64,000 bases of DNA from Allium sativum (Eukaryota > Streptophyta > Magnoliopsida > Asparagales > Amaryllidaceae), in the NCBI GenBank assembly GCA_030737875.1, contig CM060926.1, positions 167,981,079-168,045,078 on the forward strand. The letters run 5' to 3'. Under the pieces are notes generated by a model that saw nothing but the letters and a program-made list of their open reading frames with translations, made no database searches and had not been told where the DNA came from. The first letter of the stretch is position 1. Each line of letters opens with the position of its first letter. The translations under genes were made by a program, and so were the position numbers. Below, piece after piece: positions 10,896 to 22,221 of this stretch.

Positions 10896-13800
10896 TGTTG
10901 TATATAACGGTGTTGTATACACAATTATATGATTTTTGTTTGATGATAACAACCAAATATATATTATTTTATAAATGTGTTTATTACTGTACTGTTCTAT
11001 ATTTACACCACAGACAGGAATGTAATATTTATATTCAAATAAAATACATCTGTACAGAAATTCAAATATTTACTGTATTTTATTTAAAATATAAATATTA
11101 TATTTCTAACATTCAAACAGTACATCTATTTTAACTCCACTATTTGAACACTTCACATATTTGTACTTATAAATAAACAGAATAGAATAGACAAGTCTGT
11201 TTGACAACAATGAAATATTATTTTTATTTCAAATAGATTTTGTTTATTACAAATAATCAGTACAATCACTCTTTCATATACATTAGCTCCTCACTATAAC
11301 ACTCATACATTCACTCAGTTTGCAATTCATATATACAATTTTATTTACACAGACACACTGACACTCTTCTCATTTTCACTGTCTTCTGTCTTTTATCTTT
11401 TGTCTTCACAGCTTTCTGCATTCAGTCCAGTCTTCATACCTGTCATATACAGAAACACACACACAGTACACTGCAATAGAAATAAAAATTGAATACATGC
11501 AGATTTGAATTTTATTTTTTGAAATTTTATTTGCCTCAGTTTTCTGGTGTGTTTCTCATCATTTTTCTGACTTGATCTGATTTGTTAATCCGACTGTGTC
11601 TATACAGTTTATATATAGTACAGGGACAGAAAATATTTTTCTGATGGCTGCAAATACACATGTGTATAAATACACGTGTGCACTGCATCGCCAATCAGTG
11701 TGCAGGTGTGGAGCAGCCACGTGGACCAAGCTCGACACAGTGCAAATGTCAAGTACAAACAGCCCAAACAATACAGCAAGCATGGAGCCAAATATTAAAA
11801 GTGAAATGGCCGAGCACAACATTGTAAACAAGTTTGCACAAGCCGACTCAGCGCCTGACAAAACACAAATGAATCAGCCCAAATTGTCAAGCAACAGCTC
11901 AGGGATGTGAATATGCAGGTGCAACAGTTTCAAGTTCATGTTCAAGTATGGTGTAAGTCAGGCTTACATGACAAGTTTAGATGACCAAAGCATGGTTTCA
12001 ACATGATCAAGCAAAGTGGATCAGCAATTCGGGATGATGACAGGGAGCATGGTCAACATAACACAAAATTGGCAGTTTAATTATCATGGTGTTCATGCAT
12101 GTCAGTGACACATATGCATGGCAATAGACATGCATGTATAAATGAGAAGCTTACAACAAAGCTTTCAAGTGCAAGTATCATAATTCTCTACAGTATAGTG
12201 AAGTTTGTATACAAGCAAATGGCAGATCAGGCAAGAATCAGCCAATAACAAAGAAGCTCATGGTGGCAGTCTTTAATGAAGCTATATGGTTCAGCATGTA
12301 ATGCAGCTCACACATGCACAGTTTCAAAATGATAATGGGCCATGACATTGATGCAGCATAGTCGAGTCAGTAAACACAAAATGATGAGGATATACATGTA
12401 TACATGGATCAGCAGTATAATGATCAAACTCAAACTCAAGTTCATCCACATATTATTCAAGCAAGACAGTAAAGAACAAAGTCATGGTGAATGTGATAGT
12501 GCCGCACAATGATGGACTCAAATGGTGCAACAGTAGTGAAGGCAATACAAAGCAAGTGTCAACAAACTTATGTATATGCTGCAACAAGTTTCAATGACAT
12601 ATCCACAGCAAGCTCATGCAAATAGGTGGAAATCTGGAGCAGCATGGATTACATTTATACTGTTCAATATACTATGGAATGGAAAACATTTAATAGTTTC
12701 CAAAATTTCAATATTACTTTCCAGAAGTATAAGTAATCAAGGCACAGCAGAAAAACAAGATGATTGAAGACATGTTTAGGCAAAAGTCAATTCACAGTAA
12801 TTCCTCAAATCATTTTTGGCAAGCAATACAATCATGCAAGGAAATTTTATTAAGGGCAATGCGATTTCAATTTGGTTCCAGTTTTTTAAATTGCAAAACT
12901 TTCCAGGAATTCATCAAAAATCTCGACAATTTATCAATCAGAAAAGATTTTGTTGTAGTCATTTTTTGGCAACTGTTATTAAGAAGGAAAACTGATTATT
13001 CCAGAAATCTTTCTCACAATTTTTTGCAAGTGTTAAATTTTAAATTGGACAGAAAATTCAATGTATCAATCAGGGAAAGTTTCCTTTTTGATTTCCAGAA
13101 TATCACGCAAGTTTTTTTTTTAAGGGACCGAGTTAATTCAAGGCAAGAATTCCAGGAATCATATTCTTCAAATCACGCAAAGCTACAATCATGACAACAT
13201 TCATTCAATCGAACCAAAAAGGGAAAGCAACACGCAAATTCAAATCAAGTCATTGATGAAATCAGAGTTGATTTAGGGTTTTTCTAATCCCTACAAATTC
13301 ACACCAAATTCATCATCGGCAGCCATGGAAAACTAACCAAACATTCCAAATCGAAAAACAAGAGCAAAATCGAAAAGTAAAACTCAGAGAGAACTCACAA
13401 CTTTTCCATCGTTTTTTTTCGATCGAGCCAATTTCAAATCGAAGCACTGAGAGCCTTCAACAATTCAAGAACATCACTGGATCAATTTCCTTCAAGCAAT
13501 TAATCGATCGATTTGGGGATTCCAGAAAACCCTAGCCGCCATTTTTATTTCTCAGAGAAAGGAGGAACGGGCTGAACTAATTTGAGAAGGGCCGGCCATT
13601 TTGCTTAAGGGCTAAGAAGGGGATGACCCTTTAATATTTGAACTCCTCATTTTATTTTATTTTTAAACCAGGGTTTCACATTTTGTTTTGTAATTTTTGT
13701 TGTAATTTCTTTTGTAAACCAATCTGAATAGTTTATTAGTCTGTCAAACTAGGGGTTACTGACTACGGGGTTGTAGCCAGGGGAAATCTGATCTTGGGGA

Positions 13801-14121
13801 CAAAGATCAGTCAGGGTGTTTAGTATAGGGTTAGTACAACAGCAGGTATTGCGAGTGTACAAAACTGTATAGGCGGTTAGCGAGGGTCGCGAGTCTGTAA
13901 GTTTGTGTATGCGGGAGTCTGTATAATTCTATAATAAAAACCTTGGGGAATGCAGCAGTAGGCAGGGTTGCCGAAGCTGGGTATATCTGTGTGTTATTTA
14001 TTTACAGCATTTATTTACTCTCATCATTATTTGTGCTGTGATATTTTTAATATTATATACTCAGTTAAAAACTATGATAAACCCTATTCACCCCCCCTCT
14101 AGGGTTAATCTAGATCCAACA
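10896..14121 (+). repeat. copia element 3' LTR (3,226 bp)
   Basis: One base longer than the 5' LTR, same TG...CA ends, followed at once by the second target duplication CGACC. Confidence 0.9.
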
Positions 14122-14126
14122 CGACC
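14122..14126. other. target-site duplication (right) of copia element
   Basis: CGACC, identical to 3095-3099. The interrupted LTR of element A resumes after it. Confidence 0.9.
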
Positions 14127-14629
14127 ATTTGAACGTGAACGAGCGCTATTCGAGCAAACGAACTCGGAATTCGACAAAACAAGTTTCATTAGGACCGTAT
14201 CGTCAAATTATACTATGTCGTCCATTTTCATCTCGAACAGGGTTCGTATGTGAGTGCAGGAGCGAATAAACAACGTTAAAAATAGCGATAGGTACGAAAT
14301 AAAAATCGTTAGTCATCATCATACGTCACGTCAACTTAAAATATATTATTTACATATTATATAAAATCTATAAGGTCAGAAATTTCAAACAAAACTAAAT
14401 CCTCATCCATCAATTTTGCATAAAAGCCCCTAAACGTAAAACAATTTATATCTCCGAATCTAGAAGGAATTTTTTAGGGCGACCTGAAGTGAAGTTGTAG
14501 ATCGGGTCGAGAGGAAGCTACTGACAAAAATTTGGGGTGATCGGGTGACTGAGGTGGCCAGAAGTTGCGAAGAACAGTGAAGATCAGTTTTCATTCTTGG
14601 CCAAAATTAGGGAGATTGGGTTGATTTAA

Positions 14630-15070
14630 GAGGCCGGGAACTTGGGGGTTGTGTAGAGGGGAGATCAGGCTTTCGTTTGGCTGTGGTCTCGAGTATTCTG
14701 GTGGTCGAGGGTGTCGGGAATTGGGGGATGAATGGAGAAAACATTTTGGGGTGTTTTTTTAAGCTGCTAATGGTTTTCCGGTTTTCCGGCGTCGTGGATC
14801 GTCGTTGGTGTCGGGGTCTGAAGCAGAGTGGAAAGGGGTGACGGCGCCGACCGATTGGTGGTGGTGCGGGGGCTTCGTACGGCGTGTGGACGAAGAAATC
14901 GAGGTTGAGGCAGTTTCTGGTCGCATCCTTTTTTTGGCGAGGAGGAGGTACTTCGGCGTCGGGGCTCTCGGGTGGAGGGGCGGCGCTGATGGGCGGTTGC
15001 ACTGGTGGGGTTGAACGGAGGTCCGATGAAGTGACGGCGGCGCTAGGAGGGTCCGACGATGTGGTGTTCA
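14630..15070. other. GC-rich block within element A LTR
   Basis: About 440 bp of G-rich plus-strand sequence in an LTR that is otherwise AT-rich. Open frames on three frames (14607-15071 minus, 14805-15014 and 14884-15084 plus) follow from the low stop-codon frequency; none has a recognisable domain. The other giant LTRs carry an unrelated GC-rich block. Confidence 0.55.
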
Positions 15071-18000
15071 TGTTGTGTAAATAGAGAAAACAGACGGATT
15101 GTGTTTAAGGAGAAGGAAAAAGAGAAAACACGTAGGAGGTTTAGTAAATGGCTGATGTGGTAGTGGACCGTTAATTAAGGTATAATTTAAATTTATTTAT
15201 TTATTTATAGTTAATCAAATATTAAAAATCGTATATTATACACAAACTTTAAATAGTCGTAACTTTCACATAATTTAACGAAATCTGATGAAACTGGATC
15301 CGTTGGGATCGTAGGGACGAGATCTAGACGATGGCACTGACTAGGTTCTGATCTGATGTAGTTGAAAATTCAGCTAATTTTGAATGTTCGACTGAAATAA
15401 AAAGGAACAAACACGTCAACCGCCAACCGAAATAATCTGGTGAGTTAATTCTCACAACTTCTGGAATCCTGTGATGTGGTAAATTCATATAAAAATATAA
15501 TTTACCGTTAAAAGTATAAAATGGTTGATTGGTTGCTATTGGCTGATTAATTGTTGAATGGTTGCTGTTACTTATAATTCATCGTTTTAAATTGATGGAT
15601 GGTTGAAATTAATTGATTATGAAATGTATAATGTGTTGTGATGCAGGGAAGAACAGGTTGGATGGATCCGACCGGATTCCTCAAATATTATATATGTTGT
15701 TTGTTTGTCTTATATTGTTGATAGCTGAACCGATTGGCCCCATATGGTAGGAAAACCAGTTTGAGCATGATGGTTGAATAGATATTCATCTGTGTTGTGT
15801 TTAAAATCAACCGACAGTGTTGATTTGGTAATTGGCAGTGAATGGCCTAAAATGTGTTGTTTTAGACGTCGGTTTACCGTTCGGTGAAACGACACAGTTT
15901 TAAAGTTATAAATTATTTTATAACAGAATTGACGCTCTTTAGTGATTTTATATTATAATTAAATTAGAAATTTATAAATAAACATTTTAAATCGAGTTTA
16001 AAGGAAACGATTTAAAATGGGTTATGTAACAAGATTGTAAGATGTGTACATGCGCGGAAAGCTAAAGAGCCAGAGAGTGTACCTACGATTGGAAGATGGA
16101 ATGATTGTTTTTAAAACAATTAAATGGAGATTTTAAATTAATTAAGTTATTTAATTTAAAGGGGAATGCAGGGATTTAAATAAGATTTTTACGTAATCAT
16201 TAGATTAAGTAAAGCAGATTCAATTTAAATGAAATGGTTAAGGGAAATGAATAAATAAATTAGTAATAAACTGACATATGATAATGGTTTTAAAAAAAAT
16301 AAGAAGTTGTTATAAAATACTAAATGATTTGGAAGGAAGTTAAACAAGGTTTAAAAGGGGTTTTCCAAACCAACGATAACTTTAAAAGTTAAAGAGTTGA
16401 ATTGAGCAAACGTTGTAATTGAAATAAGGAGTTGAAATGTAAGGGAAAATATATATGATTGGGTTGGTTTAAATATTGGTAAAAGGGATCTTTGAAATGA
16501 ATCTAAGTTAAAAGTATTTTTGAAAAGAGGGGTGTAAGTAGTCGTTAGTTATGGAATCCAAGATCAAGGCTTATAATAAGAATACCAATAGATTAAAGCA
16601 AACTATTTTACAAGAGATTTTGGTTCTAAATCAAAGTGCTATAATGATTCAAGTAAATGGTGGTGTTTTGTGGTTATTTACTTAATTAAAGAAATTAAGT
16701 AAAGAGATTATATTGAACGAGGATTCCAAATGTAAGATACGATTTATAAAACCAGGTTTGAAATCAAAGTGATAAACGAGATTTTAATATCAGTGTTTAA
16801 GTGATGAAATGAAATTATTTTGTGATAAGGACGTTGTCGATCAAGGTCTGAGAGGTAAATAAAATACCCCAACTTGAACGGCTTCATTATTATCGAGGAA
16901 TGGTATTGGTTTGAAACGAGTGAAAGGTATGGTAATTAAAACGGAAAGTTAAGTACATATATATACACATTCTCTGAAATGTATAAAGTGGTTTTTTAAA
17001 GTTAATAAAAAATAAATATTTTGAATTTATTGGAAGATGTAGAAGTTATTAACGATTTTGTTAAAGAGGCCAAGTCATGCAAAGTACTGAATCAGGAAAA
17101 AACTCATTGTGTTCACACTATTGTATTTGATAGTTAAAACACCGACTATCAAACCTGACCAATACGATTGTTGGTACGGAAAGACCGGGATCGAAATTAT
17201 ATTCGAAAACCATTTCGACCAAAAAAATACGTGAAGATGTCGATTGAAGACGGAGCAAGTGAAGACCTTGGATCTTCATAAGCAGAAGGACTACTTGTCA
17301 AATCTCTCTGGCTTGCAACCAGAGTTATTTGGTTTGTGATTCTGTCGTGGCTGAAATCTACGAATTTCAAGGACTGCTCGCTACAGATCCAGGGGGTGAT
17401 TCCTATATTGGATGTGGTAGGAGGGTACCTTCGGTTCATCCTGTTCCTGGATGACTTGTATGGACGAATGTCTGGTAGAGTATTTCCTTAGAACCACGTA
17501 CGTTAATTTTTACAAATATACTGAGTTGGTGGCAAAGAGGGGCACTTCTTTAATACCCAGAGTATATTTGTGGACGTCAATTAGTGATTTGACGGATTTG
17601 AAGATGTGGCATTCAAAGTGAATGATGACCAAGTGTTTTAAAAGATAAATTCTAGCCTCAAGCCTCATCAACCGGGATATGACAAAAATAGGGCAGGCAA
17701 CATGGCTATGTGGGTCGCTCGCTCCCATTAGGGTGTATAATCGCCTATCTAGTGAAATTCCAATTGGTTCTTTAATCTATATTCGATGTTGTCCCTTTTC
17801 GGGAGGCGGTTGCTGATCCCAACCGTTGGTGATATACATTCAATACTCTCAACCGAAATGAGTGGTCGGTCCTGTGTGGGCCGGGTTGCAAGACGTTCTT
17901 GTTGAACCCAGTGTATTCGCTCCTAGAGATACACTATCAGCAGGTGGTCCCATACCTTGTCAAGGTTGGAATCCAATATCCAATAAGCACCCGCAGTTTT

Positions 18001-18115
18001 CGATTGTATACTATATATGTGGAGCGTAAGATGCAAGTGTTCCACTAGATTGTTATTTATTTGTATTTAGACACTATGATAATATCAGAATAAGGTATGA
18101 TTTCAAAAATGGTTT

Positions 18116-18184
18116 GGGTTATAGTAAGGTAAAAACCGTCCATGTTTATGTGTGGGTTGGTCTTACTATTATCCTTTGATTTCA
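18116..18184 (+). promoter_or_regulatory. conserved LTR hairpin, element A
   Basis: The arms at 18116-18128 and 18172-18184 pair over 13 positions with one T-T mismatch and one G-T pair. Inside them ACC (18135-18137) can pair with GGT (18169-18171). The arm sequence differs from the other subfamilies (ATAGTAAG instead of TTATAAG) but pairing is kept. See 35874-35946 for the full description. Confidence 0.6.
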
Positions 18185-18641
18185 TAAAGGATTTTTCCAA
18201 AGTTAAACTAGTGTGTGTGTTCTATGAATTTATCACTGAAAGTATTCCAGACTGACCCGGTGTATTTTGCTTTGTTTCAAATGTGCTCGAGTCAGACCGA
18301 GTATGTTCCAGGTTAGGTTTCGCTTGGAGTTCAGAAGCTGGAAGCAGGCGGTTTCACCGCTAGTAATATAAAGTTATTACTCCGCTGTGTCTGATATATG
18401 TTGTACTCTGATGATTGGAATGTATATACAACTCTTTTGTACAAAGAAATTTGATATTTTATTCGTTCTGCTATGAGGTTCTGATGTGGTGTTCTTCTTG
18501 TTTCTTCTATTCTAATATTCTTTCTTTCTTTTCTCATCCTCTAACTTCTTTCTTTTGACAATCCAGTGTTTTCGATACTTGAATAGTCGACATGGTGATT
18601 TTATATCGATTTTCGGGGTCGAAAATCCTTGGGTTGTTACA

Positions 18642-19647
18642 GTGGTATCAGAGCTATTGGTTTAGTGATAACCTTGGCTCTGTGGCGTGACTCAATAGAG
18701 ATGGGGTTAGTAATGCCCTAGATTGAGTTTGAGTGTATATATGAGAGCGCATATTTGTGATTTGATATGAAATTATTTTTGAAAATTATTTTTGCCTAAT
18801 TTATTTTATAAAGTAACAGAAGTAAGGATTTTCATAAATTATTATGATATAGGCGAATCGATTGGTTTGTTAATGTTGATTGTGTAATATGTTTGGACTG
18901 TATTGTGATTGCTTGAATATAAATCTGAGAATGATTAGATTTGATTGAAAACCAATATGAAATAAATAATTCGAATAAATCAATCCAGATAAATAAAGTT
19001 GAATGGATAATTAAAGTAATAAATGAAGTGATTATAAATAATTATAACCTCGTACGGATTGAACTGTGTGTCGAATTAGTTGATATGAATGATATAGATG
19101 TTTTTGAACATAATTGACATTGTTCTGGAGACTAATGAAACTCATTTGAGTTGAGAACAGGTGCAGGAATGCCAATTCAGCTTTAAAACCCAACCAGAGA
19201 AAATTCTGGAGTTAATCGAATCCGGAGCTGCACAATAGTTGAGCAAGCTTGAGTAAAATATATCGCTTATCGCATAATAACGCTCGCAAAAAGGTACGCC
19301 TATGCAAATATGAAATTTTGGTTTTTATTTGGGTTTTAAGTTTGGATTTTGAATTTTTCCGACCATGAGAGTCGATGTATACATATTTCTTGAACCTGCG
19401 ATATTGTAGACGTCCTCCGTACAGGGGAGTCTCTGCCAAAAAATTTCCAAAATTTAAGGTGTTAGAAATTTTTTGATGATTTTTGCAAAATTATTTTATT
19501 TGAAATAAATTGGTTTTAAAACCAATTAGATTAGTTTTGCAATCAAAATCGAGTTTTTAATTTTATTATTTTTGTAAAGATGATGGGTTGTAATATTCTT
19601 TCTACCTTAGCAATTTCGAGGATGAAATTATTCTAAGGGGGGAGGAA
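18642..19647 (+). other. element A internal region, non-coding
   Basis: About 1.0 kb between LTRs. It opens with a PBS and closes with AAGGGGGGAGGAA just before the 3' LTR. No gag, pol or conserved ORF. The final GAGGATGAAATTATTCTAAG resembles the PPT-proximal GGGACGAAAAGTTTTAAG of element B. Confidence 0.75.
18643..18654 (+). other. element A primer-binding site
   Basis: TGGTATCAGAGC one base after the LTR end at 18641. Confidence 0.88.
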
Positions 19648-20554
19648 TGTAATGTCCCGTATTTTCTGGCCATTTTATTGGAATATTTTATTTATTTAAA
19701 ATATTGATTTGATTTTAGATAATCGATTTTGACCATTTGAATATTTAAATTATATTAATAATACAATAATATTTTATTTTCGGGATATTTGGGAAAAATG
19801 CTGATTTGAAGTATAATGTGAACGGGCAATTTAAAATGGTCTAATATTGTTTTTATTGAAATTATCGTGGCGATTTCGTTTATAAAACGATGTTATAACG
19901 TTTAATTTATAATTTAATTATGTAACGAGCTGCAGCGGTGCGACAATTCGTAAATTGGCATTTTGAAATTTAAAATGCTGTACAGGGCCCAAAATGAGTT
20001 TAATTTTCTCGAAACAAGAAACCTTCAAATCTGTTGGATAATATCTTTCTAATGAAAGAGAAAGATCGAGTTTTCATGTTGTAGATTTTATTTTATTTCC
20101 AAATCAATTTTTGAAAAGGTCACTGTGGAATTTCGTTATATGTTATAACGTTATTTATATTAAATAAAGGGGTTTTTAAATTTTTATAACATCGATTTGG
20201 CTTCAAACTCAACCCGGGCTATTTTATCTTAGTAATATAAGATATTCTGGTCATGTATGGCCAATTTCAATATTTTATTATTATTATATTAAGGTATTTA
20301 AAAATTGGTTTATTTTATCTAAATTGGCCAGTTATAAAAGGGACTTTATTCAAACGACCTTAGTTTTCAACGAAACAAATTTTATTGGGACCGCAACAGT
20401 AAAATATTGCTAGATTTCAAGTGGCGCGTCAATCGGGGTTAATTTGTGAGGGTGGCAAAATAAAATACAAATAAGAACGACCATTTGAACGTGATCGAGC
20501 GCTATTCGAGCAAACAAACTCGGAATTCGACGAAACAAGTTTGATTAGGACCAA
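19648..20554 (+). repeat. element A 3' LTR, truncated
   Basis: Begins TGTAATGTCCCG after the PPT and follows the 5' LTR to GATTAGGACC at 20554, where it jumps into reverse-oriented gypsy sequence. About 4.5 kb of LTR is missing. The junction has no visible duplication, so it is more likely a deletion or recombination point than an insertion. Confidence 0.75.
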
Positions 20555-22221
20555 AATTCTTTTCTATCAGTTTCTGAACCGTGGCACGGTATAATAATAT
20601 TTCCAAGCTTTGTTTTAACATTAACAATTCTTTCTGCACATCTAACTTCGGTCTCATGTCTTGTTAACCAATCCAGCCCAAGAATAACATCGAATTCAGA
20701 AAAATTCTTGATGATCAAATTAAAAGGAAACTGGTAACAAGAATAAGAGATCAGTACTCTACAGTATAAAACAAGAACAAGAGAACCTCCTATCGGATTA
20801 TGGATGCTAATCGATTCTTTAAGATCTCTTGGTTTCAAATTTAACTTATTAACCGTGTTACTAGAAATGAAACTTCATGATGCACCAGTTTAAAATAATA
20901 CTGTAAGAACATTATTTTTAATATTAAGGGTACCTCCTAAAACATCTGATTTACTTGCTCCTTCAGAAGAAGCTGGTGCATTCGCCCCATCATACACATG
21001 AGCCACTTCAGACTTCTTTAGCAATGGATAGTTCCTAAAAAAATGTCCCATCTTATGGACATTAAAGCACTCTCTATTACCACGAAGATTCTGACTAGGT
21101 CCTGATTCACTCCTCCTTGGCTTCTTTGGAGCTTTGCATTCATAATTACAATGTCCAAATTTTTGGAAGTTGAAGCATTTGACCTTAGTTTTTTTATTCT
21201 CTTGAGGCTTGGAGGCTGCAGTGTTGCTCGCCTGTGGCTTCTTATCGGAATGTTTTCTTTTGTTATTAGTTTGATTTCTCTCGCGGTCTTGCTAGGAATT
21301 CTTCTTGTTAATTTCTTCATACCTACAAGCCATTTCAATCACCTTGGAAAATGGGAGCTCGATATGTGCAGTCACTCGGTTGTGGTACTTTCTCAAAAGA
21401 CTGTTTATGAATCGCTTGTTCTTCTTAAGTGGGTCCTGAATCAATTCAGGTGCATAGCGGGAGAGATCTTCAAATCTTCTCACATACTCATTAGTAGTTC
21501 GATCCCCTTGCTAGAGATTAGCAAATTCATCATGCAAGCGCTCGACTTCTTGTCGAGGGATGTACTTCTCATTAAAGAGTTCCTTGAACTTAGCCCAAGT
21601 CATATCAACATCAAGATCACCAATAGTCGCTGTCTCCCACCATTTCAAAGCCTTATCCTTAAGTAGCCAAGATGTCATGAATCTCTTCCTGTTGTCCTCT
21701 AACTCTAAGCCCGCAAAGGTCCATTCGCATGTCTTTAGCCAAGTAGAGCCTTAGTTACTGTTTCCCGGCCAGTGAATGGCATGCCTCCCAAATTTTTGTA
21801 CTTCTTAGCCACTTTATCAAGATCGAACAGTTGCAGGGGTGGTGGTGGTGGCACTACAACCTCTATATTAGGCTGATTCCGAGCACCGGGGATTTCACCG
21901 CTTCTTTGGCCTCTGCCTACTCTAAATCTACCTCTAGCTCTAGTACACATCTTAGTCGGGTTGGTACCAGCAAGGAAAGAGTCAGACCAACAAAAATGAT
22001 AATTTTTAAGGAATGGTAAAAGCAGAAGGACATATGGAAAAACGATGATTATTAAACCTATCGACTGATTATGATGCTATTCTACTGTGCTCATTCTAGG
22101 ACATTATTAAACCTATCTCTAACGATCTACTCGCCTTAGAATATTACTGATTCTATTTTGACGAATTGTTTTAAATATGTTATACTCCGGAGCTAAGCTT
22201 AACCTATGCTCTAATACCAAT
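20555..22221 (-). pseudogene. gypsy gag-protease remnant (reverse)
   Basis: Reads from about 21950 down to 20555 in several frames. The N-terminus is Arg/Gly-rich, followed by a gag core with VAKKYKNLGG. A second gag block at 21292-21483 contains RYAPELI and KNKRFI, and matches the gag of the chromovirus at 52851-53450 closely in order and wording. Two zinc-knuckle-like blocks follow, both with lost cysteines (CFNFQKFGH, CFNVHKMGH). In the protease the codon before TGAS, where the catalytic Asp should be, is a stop, and a second stop follows TGAS. The segment after it (HNPIGGSL, ILGLDWL) is the protease tail. Truncated at 20555 against element A. No RT or integrase remains. The 22221 edge is its LTR and PBS. 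Confidence 0.82.
22207..22219 (-). other. primer-binding site of truncated gypsy element
   Basis: Plus-strand TGCTCTAATACCA, one change from the standard GCTCTGATACCA; two bases from the LTR start at 22222. Confidence 0.75.

Larger units (their letters stand above)
3100..14121 (+). mobile_element. gag-only Ty1/copia (SIRE-type) element, TR-GAG-like
   Basis: Complete 11.0-kb element. It has near-identical LTRs (3100-6324 and 10896-14121, TGTTGTATATAA...CCAACA), a PBS at 6327, one gag-like ORF, about 3.1 kb of non-coding DNA, a PPT (AAAAGGGGGAG), and a perfect 5-bp target duplication. No protease, integrase, reverse transcriptase or RNase H is present in any frame, so it is non-autonomous, like the terminal-repeat elements with a gag domain described in plants. 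SIRE affinity comes from the very long LTR, the long coiled-coil gag, the C-terminal WVPK repeats and the AAAGGGGGAGA words near the PPT. LTR similarity and the intact ORF suggest fairly recent insertion. Confidence 0.88.
14127..18641 (+). repeat. element A 5' LTR, second segment
   Basis: Resumes with ATTTGAACGTGA as in the 3' LTR at 20482 and runs to GGGTTGTTACA at 18641, next to the PBS. It contains a GC-rich block (about 14630-15070) within otherwise AT-rich DNA. It has no recognisable gene; the overlapping open frames on both strands there are composition effects. The 3' end carries the conserved hairpin at 18116-18184. Confidence 0.75.
1887..20554 (+). mobile_element. giant-LTR non-autonomous gypsy element A (interrupted)
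   Basis: The 5' LTR begins near 1887 (TATAACAACCCGG, apparently a mutated TGTAACAACCCGG), is split by the copia insertion at 3100-14121, resumes at 14127 and ends at 18641 beside a PBS. The internal region (18642-19647) is about 1.0 kb and non-coding, ending in a polypurine tract. A 3' LTR begins at 19648 (TGTAATGTCCCG) and is cut off at 20554. Without the copia insertion and its duplicated target the LTR is about 5.7 kb, several times longer than the internal region. No gag or pol. The LTR is most like Tekay/Del chromovirus LTRs by its start and its blocks shared with the chromovirus in this window. Confidence 0.78.

Noticed and set aside
14607..15084. Proline- or glycine-rich frames of 66-154 codons
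   Set aside because: Composition effect of a GC-rich block; open on both strands, no domain.
21151..21666. 171-codon plus-strand frame
   Set aside because: Antisense shadow of the gypsy gag remnant on the minus strand.
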